Position numbers and translations under genes: made by a program. A stretch of DNA of 37,343 bases from DAIDJM01 sp964250215 (lineage in GTDB: Bacteria > Pseudomonadota > Alphaproteobacteria > Acetobacterales > Acetobacteraceae), in NCBI GenBank assembly GCA_964250215.1, contig CAXUEX010000010.1:1-37343 (forward strand), given 5' to 3'. Positions 23,701 to 31,131 of this stretch are shown here, one piece after another. Under the pieces are notes generated by a model that saw only the letters and a list, made by a program, of their open reading frames with translations, ran no database searches and was not told the origin of the DNA. The number at the start of each line of letters is the position of its first letter. Positions within the stretch are counted from its first letter, which is position 1.

Positions 23701-23866
23701 CGGTGCGGTGGTGGGGGTGCAGCCTTTCGGAGGCTCCGGTCTTTCCGGAACCGGGCCTAAAGCCGGCGGCCCGGATTATTTGCGGCGCTTTGGCGTTGAG
23801 CAAACCATTTCGGTGAACACCGCTGCTGCCGGTGGCAATGCGGCTTTGCTGACCGCCGAGGAATAG
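20789..23866 (+). CDS. putA: Bifunctional proline dehydrogenase/P5C dehydrogenase
   Basis: Oxidises proline to glutamate in two steps. About 1025 residues: PRODH barrel in the first half (YSFDMLGEGARTDADARRYL, YGKRAGDAVDYI, RLVKGAYWDTEIKRAQERG), then an aldehyde dehydrogenase with the cofactor-binding ISPWNFPLAIFVGQ, catalytic Cys in RSAGQRCSALRL and Glu in AETGG, ending GGSGLSGTGPKAGGPDYL. No N-terminal ribbon-helix-helix is present, so this is the short, non-regulatory PutA. No ATG precedes the conserved region; the likely start is the TTG at 20789, overlapping the hydrolase stop. A longer reading from 20669 would extend antiparallel to conserved hydrolase sequence. Confidence 0.95.
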   Translation: MIAPFRPDYAPDDATLARRFLDRAALAPDREARVDAEARRLVAAIRGRAGGIGGIEALLREYSLTTPEGLALMVLAEGLLRVPDDATADRLIEDKLGQGGFATSEHHGDTVLVNASAWALGLSARLIGPQDTPEGVLRGVVRRVGLPTVRAALRQAMRVMGNHFVLGQSIEEALARAGSRAGRVFRYSFDMLGEGARTDADARRYLASYAASIEAIGAAAGNRPLPDRPGISVKLSALHASYAAVNRDRVLAELVPRVQVLARAAAIRGLNFTIDAEEADRLELSMDVIEAVARDRLLENWGGFGLAIQAYGKRAGDAVDYIAQVARTLNRRFMVRLVKGAYWDTEIKRAQERGLADYPVFTRKAMTDLSYMDCAEQLLALRPSIYPQFATHNALTVASVLERAGGTEGYEFQRLHGMGDALYAALLEAHPGAAVRTYAPVGVHRDLLAYLVRRLLENGANSSFVSVAADADVPVETLLRRPAEIILRPDRARHSGLPLPRDLYGLSRRNSAGIEFGHAASLAGLVVEIRQHHGPHLAEPRINGKSAPGTLRNVISPNDATTVVGQVSEAAPAVADAAVAAGHRGFHDWQHRSAAERAAILEKASDRLEAERGLLLALLVTEAGKTLDDALAELREAVDFLRYYAVQARALFGEGEALPGPTGESNRIRRRGRGVFVCISPWNFPLAIFVGQVSAALAAGNSVVAKPAEQTPLIAALASRLLHESGVPASALHLVPGAGDIGARLVSHPDVGGVAFTGSTEVAWAINRALAAKDGPIVPLIAETGGINAMIVDATALPEQVVDDAVASAFRSAGQRCSALRLMAVQEDVADRLLEMLSGAAAALVIGDPADPATALGPVIDADSRERLLAHIARMRGEARLVYAGTAPAGGYFVAPQIFELLRPGDLANEVFGPILHVVRYRARDRDAVVDAIDASGYGLTLGIHTRIDVVAEEIGRRLSTGNIYVNRNMIGAVVGVQPFGGSGLSGTGPKAGGPDYLRRFGVEQTISVNTAAAGGNAALLTAEE

Positions 23867-23932
23867 GGGCGAGACTGGGCGGACGGTGCCGCGTTCTGGA
23901 GGTTTCAACGCCGAAGGTGGTAAGGCTGGCCT

Positions 23933-24715
23933 ATGGGGTATTTGGGAAAACTCGTGGGGGGCGTCGCTGGGTTCGCGGTCGGCGGTCCGTTCGGTGCTGT
24001 GATGGGAGCGGCGCTGGGACATGCGGCCGATAGCGGCGCATTGCCGCGTTTCCAGTTGCCGCAGGGCATGTTCGATGCAGCCGCGATCCGGCCGGCGCGG
24101 CTTGCTGGGCTATTCGCGCCCAGGGAGCAGGTGTTTTCGCTTTCCGTCGTGACACTCGCCGCCAAGCTGGCGAAGGCGGATGGTCCGGTGAACCGCGCCG
24201 AAATCGACGCTTTCAAGCGCTACTTCCGAATTCCTCCGGAAAACGCCCGCAACGTCGGCCGTCTATTCGATCAGGCGCGTGACACGCCGGCCAACTATCT
24301 GCCGCACGCCGAGCGGCTGGGCGAGATGTTCGCGGACAACCAGTCGCTGCTGGAAGACGTGCTCGCGGCTTTGTTCGCGGTGGCGCGCTCGGATGGCGAG
24401 GCGAATGCAACGGAAATGAGCTTTCTCGCCGCAACCTCGCGCGCCTTCGGCCTCTCTGGCGCCGCTTGGGAACGCGCAAAGTCCGGTACTGCACGCGGGC
24501 CCTCGCGTGATACGGATCCGTATGCAATGCTGGGCGTGCCGCCCCACTCAACGAACGAAGCCGTACGCGAGGCTTGGAAACAGCTGATGCGCGAGAACCA
24601 TCCCGACAGCTTGGCGAGCCGCGGAGTGCCGCCCGAATTCATCGCGAGTGCTTCCGAGAAAGTTGCACGCATCAATGCCGCGTGGGATCGGGTAAAGCGT
24701 GAACGTCAGATGTGA
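23933..24715 (+). CDS. TerB/J-domain co-chaperone (DjlA-like)
   Basis: 260-residue protein. Residues 1-30 (MGYLGKLVGGVAGFAVGGPF onward) are a glycine-rich hydrophobic segment that may enter the membrane. Residues 65-180 are a helical TerB-type domain (SVVTLAAKLAKADGPVNRAE). The C-terminal 65 residues are a J domain, DPYAMLGVPPHSTNEAVREA with the HPD tripeptide at 223-225, which stimulates DnaK-type Hsp70. The order matches DjlA, a membrane-anchored DnaK partner. AAGGTGGTAAGG precedes the start. It overlaps the amidase gene by 4 nt. Confidence 0.88.
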   Translation: MGYLGKLVGGVAGFAVGGPFGAVMGAALGHAADSGALPRFQLPQGMFDAAAIRPARLAGLFAPREQVFSLSVVTLAAKLAKADGPVNRAEIDAFKRYFRIPPENARNVGRLFDQARDTPANYLPHAERLGEMFADNQSLLEDVLAALFAVARSDGEANATEMSFLAATSRAFGLSGAAWERAKSGTARGPSRDTDPYAMLGVPPHSTNEAVREAWKQLMRENHPDSLASRGVPPEFIASASEKVARINAAWDRVKRERQM

Positions 24716-25407
24716 CCCTGCCGATCCGGGAGCAGCCGAGCCCGAACTGCGATGAGCGTTCGGCAGGCGTGGATATGTTAGTTCTACATTATACCGGCAT
24801 GCCAAGCGCCAAGGCGGCGATCGCCCGGTTGTGCGACCCTGTCGCGCGCGTTTCCTCGCACTACGTGGTGGATGAGGATGGTGCTGTGGTGAGGCTGGTT
24901 CCCGAGTCGATGCGGGCCTGGCACGCTGGCATAAGCGCTTGGCGCGGGCGACGAGGTCTCAATGATGTTTCGATCGGCGTTGAAATCGTGAATCCAGGGC
25001 ACGAATGGGGCTATCGCGCATTCCCGGACGCGCAGATTGAAGCAGTGGAAAAGCTGTGCTTGGGGATCCTCTCCCGCTGGCCGATTCCGCGTTTCCACGT
25101 TGTGGGACACAGCGACATCGCGCCAAACAGGAAACAGGACCCGGGGGAGCTTTTTCCATGGAAGCCGCTAGCGGCCGCTGGGGTAGGGATATGGCCAGAG
25201 GCTGGGCCCGTCGCAGCGATTGATGCTCTTTCATTGCTTAAAGAGATTGGTTATGATATCGACATATTTAGGCACTTCGATATCGTGACCGCCTTTCAGC
25301 GTCACTGGAGACCCTCTGTCGTTAATGGCGAGCAGGATGCTGATACACAGGCCCGAATAGCTGAAGTTGCGGCTGCGTTCAGGAAGTTCGGCCGAGCAAC
25401 GCGATGA
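24712..25407 (+). CDS. N-acetylmuramoyl-L-alanine amidase (AmiD/AmpD type)
   Basis: 231-residue zinc amidase that cuts the bond between MurNAc and L-Ala in cell-wall fragments. Amidase_2 fold: zinc ligands His26 (LHYTGM), His133 (VGHSDIAP) and Asp143 (KQDPGELFPW), with SIGVEIVNPG supplying the conserved Glu. The C-terminal helical part (DADTQARIAEVAAAFRKFGR) resembles peptidoglycan-binding modules. The GTG start overlaps the J-protein stop. No clear signal peptide is seen, so it may act on cytoplasmic recycling products. It converges on parB with a 29-bp overlap. Confidence 0.88.
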   Translation: MTLPIREQPSPNCDERSAGVDMLVLHYTGMPSAKAAIARLCDPVARVSSHYVVDEDGAVVRLVPESMRAWHAGISAWRGRRGLNDVSIGVEIVNPGHEWGYRAFPDAQIEAVEKLCLGILSRWPIPRFHVVGHSDIAPNRKQDPGELFPWKPLAAAGVGIWPEAGPVAAIDALSLLKEIGYDIDIFRHFDIVTAFQRHWRPSVVNGEQDADTQARIAEVAAAFRKFGRATR

Positions 25408-26233
25408 GACCATCGAGTTGATCCAGCGTTTGATAGGCTATCAAAACTCGTCCGCTCTGACCATTGAAGCTGATTGAGACTCTCAATCCCAGCTTCTCGG
25501 ACATATCCTGTTCCAGCGCATCCATTTCCGGATCTTTAGCCAGCGCTTCAGCGGGTGATGTACGGTCTTCCCGGCCACTCGCAAGGGCTTCGGTTTGGCG
25601 CACATTCAATCCCCTAGCCATGACCACCGAAGCTATCGCCTCGGGATTCGCGTGGGCCAAAAGGGCCCTGGCATGGCCGGCTGTAAGCCGCCCATCCTGC
25701 ACTGCCGCCCGAACGCTTTCGGGCAAGCCGAGGAGACGCAGGACATTGGCGATGTGGCTGCGGGATTTACCAACAGCTTCTCCGAGTTTCTCCTGGGTCA
25801 AGCCAAACTCGTCGATCAAGCGACGGTAGCCTTCTGCTTCTTCGATGGGGTTGAGGTCCGCACGCTGCAAGTTCTCTACGAGCGACGCCGCCATGGCGTC
25901 GGCATCTGTCATTTTTAGGACCAGGGCTGGAACGGCACTCAATCCTGCTTCCCGCGCTGCACGCCACCTACGCTCGCCGGCGATGATCTGGAAGCGACCA
26001 TCTTGCGAGGGATGCGGCCGGAGCAGCAGTGGCTGAAGGATGCCGTGCGCCCGGATTGATTCTTTCAGCTCAACAAGGGTGCTAGGCTCCATTTGTCGTC
26101 GCGGCTGAAAGGGGCCGGGCTCCAGCGCGTCCAGGGCGAGCATGTGGGTCGCCGGCGCTTCGATCGCCGACGGCTCATCGCCAAGAAGCGAAGCCAAGCC
26201 CCGGCCGAGCCGTGGGCCGGGTTCGCGGGCCAT
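25379..26233 (-). CDS. parB: Chromosome-partition protein ParB
   Basis: 284-residue centromere-binding CTPase that loads at parS and spreads. Conserved ParB/Noc box: LDALEPGPFQPRRQMEPSTL near 30-50, the RPHPSQDGRFQIIAGERRWR motif, the AASLVENLQRADLNPIEEAEG stretch, and the HTH KLGEAVGKSRSHIANVLRLL. The C-terminal dimerisation domain (DMSEKLGLRVSISFNGQSGR) is present. The start overlaps the parA stop (shared A of TGATG). The last 29 bp overlap the convergent amidase gene. Its parS targets are nearby in rsmG. Confidence 0.96.
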   Translation of the reverse strand: MAREPGPRLGRGLASLLGDEPSAIEAPATHMLALDALEPGPFQPRRQMEPSTLVELKESIRAHGILQPLLLRPHPSQDGRFQIIAGERRWRAAREAGLSAVPALVLKMTDADAMAASLVENLQRADLNPIEEAEGYRRLIDEFGLTQEKLGEAVGKSRSHIANVLRLLGLPESVRAAVQDGRLTAGHARALLAHANPEAIASVVMARGLNVRQTEALASGREDRTSPAEALAKDPEMDALEQDMSEKLGLRVSISFNGQSGRVLIAYQTLDQLDGLIALLGRTS

Positions 26234-27021
26234 CAGCGCTTCCCCTGGAGACGCTGCACAAACTCTTCAGCTAACCGGACATAGGCTTGGGCGCCGGCCG
26301 AACTCTTATCGTACAACATAACAGGCTTCCCATGACTTGGCGCCTCAGAGAGACGGATATTTCGAGGAATAACGGTATTGAACACCCGGTCGCCGAAGAA
26401 GCTTCGAGCATCGGCGGCAACGAGATCTGACAAATTATTTCGACGATCAAACATCGTTAACACGATGCCTTCCAACTGCAGCCGGGCGTTCAGATTGCGC
26501 CTTACGCGGTCAATTGTGCGTGTGAGCTGGCTAAGGCCCTCTAACGCGAAAAACTCGCATTGCAATGGCACCAGAACGGTATCGGCTGCGACCAGGCCAT
26601 TTAGCGTCAGAAGCGTCAAGCTCGGGGGACAGTCGAGCACGATGTGGGCAAAGCCCTTCACATCGGCCGGAATCAAGGCATCGCGAAGGCGGAACTCACG
26701 CCTATTAAGAGCCACAAGCTCGATCTCGGCTCCGGTTAAGTCGGGATCTGCCGGAATGATGTGCAGCTTCTCAATCTCGGTTGCCCTCGCGATCTCCTGC
26801 GGTTTGCCGCCCTCTGCAAGCATCGCATAGGTGCCGGGTGCACGCGCCCGCCGCTCAACTCCAAAGCCAGTAGAAGCATTGCCCTGCGGGTCTAAATCGA
26901 TCACCAGCACGCGCTCCCCGCTCAGTGCAAGCGCAGTGGCGAGGTTGATTGCGGTCGTGGTTTTGCCAACGCCGCCCTTCTGATTCGCGATGGCGACGAT
27001 GTGCGGTAGCAGGTCAGCCAC
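26233..27021 (-). CDS. parA: Chromosome-partition ATPase ParA
   Basis: 262-residue deviant-Walker ATPase that positions ParB-parS complexes on the nucleoid. NQKGGVGKTTTAINLATAL carries the two-lysine P loop near 13-22, VLVIDLDPQGNASTGFG is Walker A' and IVLDCPPSLTLLTLNG is Walker B. MADLLPHIVAIANQKGG is the usual start. It overlaps rsmG by 8 nt upstream and parB by one nt downstream, all on one strand, the standard mnmG-rsmG-parA-parB order near chromosomal origins. Confidence 0.97.
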   Translation of the reverse strand: MADLLPHIVAIANQKGGVGKTTTAINLATALALSGERVLVIDLDPQGNASTGFGVERRARAPGTYAMLAEGGKPQEIARATEIEKLHIIPADPDLTGAEIELVALNRREFRLRDALIPADVKGFAHIVLDCPPSLTLLTLNGLVAADTVLVPLQCEFFALEGLSQLTRTIDRVRRNLNARLQLEGIVLTMFDRRNNLSDLVAADARSFFGDRVFNTVIPRNIRLSEAPSHGKPVMLYDKSSAGAQAYVRLAEEFVQRLQGKR

Positions 27022-27616
27022 GAGTCAGCTCGGAAACTCGCAAGATCGTGCCATCTCCCGTACGGCTAGGGTATCGTTCCAGCCTCATGCGCCATCCGGA
27101 TGCGCCAGCCTCTTCGATTTCCTTGTCGACCCTGCGCCCTTTTGGAAATATTGCCACACCGTCCGGTGCAAGAAAGTATTCGGAGTAGGCCAACAGTTTC
27201 GAAAGAGGCCTAAAGCCTCGCGCGGTTAACAGACGTGTCTTTGGCAAATCGAGGTCCTCAACGCGGCGAGCGTGAATAGTGACGTTCGCCTGTGTTGCTC
27301 GGGCTACCTCAGCCAAGAATGCGGCCTTGCGCTGATCGGCTTCAACCAACTCGACCCGAATGCTGGTTACAATCGCAAGAACAAGCCCAGGGAAGCCAGC
27401 GCCCGACCCCAAGTCAATGCCGGAGCTAACGCTGGGGAGCAGCGGCACAAGCTGAAGAGAGTCGTCGATGTGGCGATGCCATACTTCTTCTGCCGACGAA
27501 CAGGAAACCAAGCGGATAGTGCGCTGCCACCTCAGGAGCTGGCAAACAAAAATATCCAGACGACCATGTGTTTCACGTGAAACATGGCCTAATAGTGTTT
27601 CACGTGAAACACTCAC
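27014..27616 (-). CDS. rsmG: 16S rRNA m7G527 methyltransferase
   Basis: 200-residue SAM-dependent methyltransferase for G527 of 16S rRNA. It has the SSGIDLGSGAGFPGLVLAIV SAM loop and the ARGFRPLSKLLAYSEYFLAP region. The GTG start at 27616 overlaps the mnmG stop. The first 16 codons read MSVSRETLLGHVSRET because they contain two parS sites, each encoding VSRET; a single such motif is common in alphaproteobacterial RsmG proteins. The coding frame therefore tolerates the partition sites. Fourth gene of the cluster. Confidence 0.96.
   Translation of the reverse strand: MSVSRETLLGHVSRETHGRLDIFVCQLLRWQRTIRLVSCSSAEEVWHRHIDDSLQLVPLLPSVSSGIDLGSGAGFPGLVLAIVTSIRVELVEADQRKAAFLAEVARATQANVTIHARRVEDLDLPKTRLLTARGFRPLSKLLAYSEYFLAPDGVAIFPKGRRVDKEIEEAGASGWRMRLERYPSRTGDGTILRVSELTRG
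27569..27584. promoter_or_regulatory. parS site 1
   Basis: Perfect 16-bp palindrome TGTTTCACGTGAAACA, the near-universal bacterial parS sequence bound by ParB. It lies inside rsmG codons 12-16. Confidence 0.95.
27596..27611. promoter_or_regulatory. parS site 2
   Basis: Second perfect TGTTTCACGTGAAACA palindrome, centre-to-centre 27 bp from site 1 (nine codons, so both read in the same frame), inside rsmG codons 3-7 and 2 bp from the mnmG stop codon. Confidence 0.95.
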
Positions 27617-29457
27617 ACGGTACGTTGGCGACGCAGGTGGCCAACCACGCTCATCACTGACGCCGGCGTCAACCCCGGCAAACGTCCAAGGGCGCCAATA
27701 CTTCCGGGCTGCACAGAAAGCAACTTTTCACAAGCTTCCGTGCTCAACCCCGGCACGGCATGGTAGTCCAAGTTAACAGGGAGGAGCACCTCCTCAGCCG
27801 CGCGCATCTCACGGACTTCCGCCTCTTGCCGTGAGAGAAATCCGGAGTACAAAACTTCGGACGCAACTTGGGTTCTCGCACGAAGGTCTAAAGCATCGAC
27901 CCATGTGCCGGCTCCTGTAGGAAGGTAGTTGAACACGTCGTAGACGTTGCGACGATCCCCGTCCGGGATTTCCAGGTGCCACCTTGGAGCGCTCTCAACA
28001 TTCAAATTCGTGTGGTGCACCTGCTGCATGGCAATGGCCACTGCGACCCGATACTGAGCAAAGCGGGCTTGGCGCTTGGATCCTATGCAGCCCAATCTGA
28101 GGCCGTGGGGCGTCAGCCTTGTGTCCGCATTGTCGCAGCGAAGACTCAAGCGATACTCCGCACGCGATGTAAACATTCGATAGGGTTCGGTCACACCACA
28201 ATTCGTGAGGTCGTCCACGAGGACGCCTATATAGCTGCTCGCTCGGTCCAACCGTAGAGGCTCACTTCCGCTAGCACAGCACGCCGCGTTGATTCCGGCT
28301 AGGATGCCTTGCGCGGCCGCTTCTTCGTAGCCCGTTGTCCCATTTATCTGGCCGGCAAAGAACAGCCCAGCCACGGAGCGCAGTTCAAGGGTCGATCGAA
28401 GCGCGCGCGGATCAACATAATCGTACTCTATCGCATATCCCGGTTGCAAAATGCGCGCCCTCTCAAGCCCAGAAATGCTCGCCACCAATTCGGCCTGCAT
28501 TGCTGCCGGCAGGCTGGTGGAAATCCCGTTCGGGTAAATCGTGTCGTCATCCAAGCCTTCGGGCTCAAGGAAGATGCGATGCCGATCCCGGTCCGAAAAG
28601 CGCACAATCTTATCCTCTATAGAGGGACAGTAGCGCGGCCCTTTGCCGGCGATCTGGCCATTATAACCCGCCGAATAGGAAAGATTACGCCGTATAAGGC
28701 TATGCGTCGCTTCGGTCGTTGCCGTGACCCTGCACTCAATCTGCCGGCCTTCAATCCGTTGTGTCAGCAAGCTGAATGGTACCGGCTCCGCATCACCAGG
28801 ATCGGCGGGCAGCGCCTCCCAATCGATTGTCCGTTTAGAAAGGCGTGGTGGCGTCCCGGTTTTCAGGCGTCCCAACGGTAGGTCAAGTCCCGCCAAAGTG
28901 CGCGCAAGGCCAATCGATGCCGCCTCGCCCATACGTCCCGCTTGGTGCTGTTCGTGTCCGATATGGATCACGCCACGCAAAAATGTTCCCGTTGTCAGCA
29001 CCGCAGCACCGCACAAGTAGGCTTTGCCGCTCGCGCCAATCACTCCCGCAAACGCCCCCTGTCCGTCGAACGTGAAGTTCTCGACCGCTTCTTCAAGAAT
29101 CGTAAGCGAATCCGTCTCGTGGAGAATATCCCGAACAGCTCGACAGTAAAGTTGGCGATCCGCCTGCGCACGCGGTCCACGGACAGCCGGACCCTTGCTG
29201 CGGTTCAAGAGCTTGAAATGAATTCCGGCCCGGTCTGCCGCGCGCGCCATAACCCCGTCGAGAGCGTCAACCTCGCGCACCAGATGACCTTTGCCGATGC
29301 CACCGATCGATGGGTTGCACGACATCGTGCCGATTGTATCCGCACGATGGGTCATGAGCAACGTGCGCGCGCCCATGCGAGCGGCGGCGGCGGCCGCCTC
29401 GGTCCCGGCATGGCCGCCACCAATCACGATCACGTCAAAGCGCGCGGGGGAAGCCAT
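27613..29457 (-). CDS. mnmG: tRNA uridine 5-carboxymethylaminomethyl enzyme MnmG
   Basis: 614-residue FAD enzyme that, with MnmE, modifies wobble U34 of tRNA. The Rossmann motif VIVIGGGHAGTEAAAAAARM is near residues 9-28, MSCNPSIGGIGKGHLVREVD follows, and then the conserved RTPPRLSKRTIDW-type and TSLPAAMQAELVASISGLER regions. YFAGQINGTTGYEEAAAQG-like sequence (here LFFAGQINGTTGYEEAAAQG) and the C-terminal helical domain are complete. It lies 3 bp after mnmE and overlaps rsmG by 4 nt. Confidence 0.97.
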   Translation of the reverse strand: MASPARFDVIVIGGGHAGTEAAAAAARMGARTLLMTHRADTIGTMSCNPSIGGIGKGHLVREVDALDGVMARAADRAGIHFKLLNRSKGPAVRGPRAQADRQLYCRAVRDILHETDSLTILEEAVENFTFDGQGAFAGVIGASGKAYLCGAAVLTTGTFLRGVIHIGHEQHQAGRMGEAASIGLARTLAGLDLPLGRLKTGTPPRLSKRTIDWEALPADPGDAEPVPFSLLTQRIEGRQIECRVTATTEATHSLIRRNLSYSAGYNGQIAGKGPRYCPSIEDKIVRFSDRDRHRIFLEPEGLDDDTIYPNGISTSLPAAMQAELVASISGLERARILQPGYAIEYDYVDPRALRSTLELRSVAGLFFAGQINGTTGYEEAAAQGILAGINAACCASGSEPLRLDRASSYIGVLVDDLTNCGVTEPYRMFTSRAEYRLSLRCDNADTRLTPHGLRLGCIGSKRQARFAQYRVAVAIAMQQVHHTNLNVESAPRWHLEIPDGDRRNVYDVFNYLPTGAGTWVDALDLRARTQVASEVLYSGFLSRQEAEVREMRAAEEVLLPVNLDYHAVPGLSTEACEKLLSVQPGSIGALGRLPGLTPASVMSVVGHLRRQRTV

Positions 29458-29460
29458 ACA

Positions 29461-30753
29461 TCATTTCCCAATGCAGAACTGGCCGAAAATCATGTCCAGC
29501 AGCGATTCCGTGTCCACACGGCCGGTTATACGCGAGAGGGCACGCATGGCCAGCCGTAGAGCCTCGCCCCGGAGTTCAGGCATCGCGGCAAGCCTAGCCT
29601 CGTCTAGTGCGCTGGATGCTTCTTGTAAGGCCGCCGAGTGTCGGGCCCGGCTAAACGCTGGAAAGCCCAGCGTGGGAGCGAGCTGCACGACCTGCGCTGA
29701 CAACGCCTCCCGCAAGTTCCGCATGCCTTCACCGGTGCGTGTGCTGATCGCAAGACAGCCCGTGTCGGGACGACGCAAGTCGATCTTGTTGAAGACAGCA
29801 AGACCATTGGCATTGGCCGGCTCCTCCAGCTTACTCCCGGGCTCCAGAACGGTAATCACAAGATCGGCCGCTTCCGCCCGCGAGCGCGCGCGGCGCACGC
29901 CCTCCTGCTCCACCGGATCCTCGGTGTCCCGTAACCCTGCCGTATCCACCAGTGTGACAGGAACTCCAGCGAATTCGAGCCGGACTTCCAACGCGTCCCG
30001 CGTCGTCCCGGGGTTAGGCGAAATAATGGCCACCTCACGTTCCGCCAACGCATTCACTATCGAGGACTTACCCACATTCGGTGCGCCCGTTACAGCAAAC
30101 ACCAGACCGTTCCGCACACGAGCACCCGCAACGACTGACGACAAACTACGATCGAACTCGAGGCGAAGGGCCTCGATACCGTCGGTAAGCTGTTGCTCAA
30201 CCTCCGGCGGCAAGTCCTCGTCTGGAAAGTCGATCAGTGCTTCTTGCCACGCCAGAAGCTGGGTTAGCCGCATGGACCAATCGCCGATTAGCGCGCTCTG
30301 CGCGCCGCCGAGCTGTTGAAGTGCCATGCGCCGCTGTGACGTGGTTTCCGCTGCCACCAGATCGGCCACCCCTTCCGCCTCCAGCAGATCGAGCTTGCCG
30401 TTCAGGAAAGCCCTTCGGGTAAACTCGCCGGGCTCAGCGGGACGTGCTCCAGCTTCGACGAGCGCATCGGCGATGCCGGACAAAACCGCAGGCCCGCCAT
30501 GTACTTGCAGTTCTGCAGTGTCCTCGCCTGTGTAGCTCGCGGGGCCTGGAAACCAGAGCACAAGCCCACGATCCAGCAATTCGCGGTCCTTATCCCGCAA
30601 GGCCCGCAAAACGGCGCGGCGAGGAGGCGGAATATCCCCGCACAGCATTCTCAAAATCTCAGCCGAGCAGCTACCGCTTAGCCGCAACACCGCGACAGCC
30701 GACCTGCCAACGCCTGTCGCGACGGCAAAAATGGTGTCTCCAGCGCCAGCCAC
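29461..30753 (-). CDS. mnmE: tRNA modification GTPase MnmE
   Basis: 430-residue partner of MnmG. The N-terminal folate-binding domain starts MAGAGDTIFAVATGVGRSAV and includes the EDTAELQVHGG segment. The central G domain has G1 TGAPNVGKSS, G3 DTAGLRDTEDPVE and an NKIDLR G4, and the protein ends FCIGK, the C-terminal CIGK motif whose Cys is needed for activity. It follows the ferredoxin gene by 5 bp, so it is in the same transcript. Confidence 0.97.
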   Translation of the reverse strand: MAGAGDTIFAVATGVGRSAVAVLRLSGSCSAEILRMLCGDIPPPRRAVLRALRDKDRELLDRGLVLWFPGPASYTGEDTAELQVHGGPAVLSGIADALVEAGARPAEPGEFTRRAFLNGKLDLLEAEGVADLVAAETTSQRRMALQQLGGAQSALIGDWSMRLTQLLAWQEALIDFPDEDLPPEVEQQLTDGIEALRLEFDRSLSSVVAGARVRNGLVFAVTGAPNVGKSSIVNALAEREVAIISPNPGTTRDALEVRLEFAGVPVTLVDTAGLRDTEDPVEQEGVRRARSRAEAADLVITVLEPGSKLEEPANANGLAVFNKIDLRRPDTGCLAISTRTGEGMRNLREALSAQVVQLAPTLGFPAFSRARHSAALQEASSALDEARLAAMPELRGEALRLAMRALSRITGRVDTESLLDMIFGQFCIGK

Positions 30754-30758
30754 CCGGT

Positions 30759-31094
30759 TCAGTCCAGCATCAGCGCTTCGGCGCGGCCGTGCCGGCGCAG
30801 GTGCATCTCCAGCACTGAGTCCACCTCGCTATCATTACGTATTCGATACCAGACTCCCTCGGGATAGATCACCACGCACGGACCGAACTCGCAACGATCC
30901 AAGCAGCCGGCGGCGTTCACCCGCACGCCGGGGATACCGAGCTCCTTCGCCCGGACTTTCATGTAATCACGAAGCCGTTCCGATCCGCGCTCGGCACAAC
31001 TGCCTTTGACGTGGCCGTCTGGACGCCGGTTCGTGCAGACGAACACGTGAAACTCGAACCACGGCTTCGGATTCTCGGCCCAACGTCCAACCAT
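30759..31094 (-). CDS. (2Fe-2S) ferredoxin domain protein
   Basis: About 111 residues, thioredoxin-like [2Fe-2S] ferredoxin type: FVCTNRRPDGHVKGSCAERG supplies two Cys (C-x12-C spacing) and AAGCLDRCEFGPCVVIYPEG the other two (C-x3-C), with CEFGPC. Cytoplasmic electron carrier; partner unknown. Start uncertain: in-frame ATGs lie at 31133, 31115, 31106, 31100 and 31094; the latter is taken because GGAG stands a few bases before it and because it avoids overlap with the divergent DUF255 gene. It is the first gene of the mnmE-mnmG-rsmG-parAB cluster. Confidence 0.8.
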   Translation of the reverse strand: MVGRWAENPKPWFEFHVFVCTNRRPDGHVKGSCAERGSERLRDYMKVRAKELGIPGVRVNAAGCLDRCEFGPCVVIYPEGVWYRIRNDSEVDSVLEMHLRRHGRAEALMLD

Positions 31095-31131
31095 CGCCAT
31101 CTCCATGCAAATCATGCTTTCAGGAAACCAC

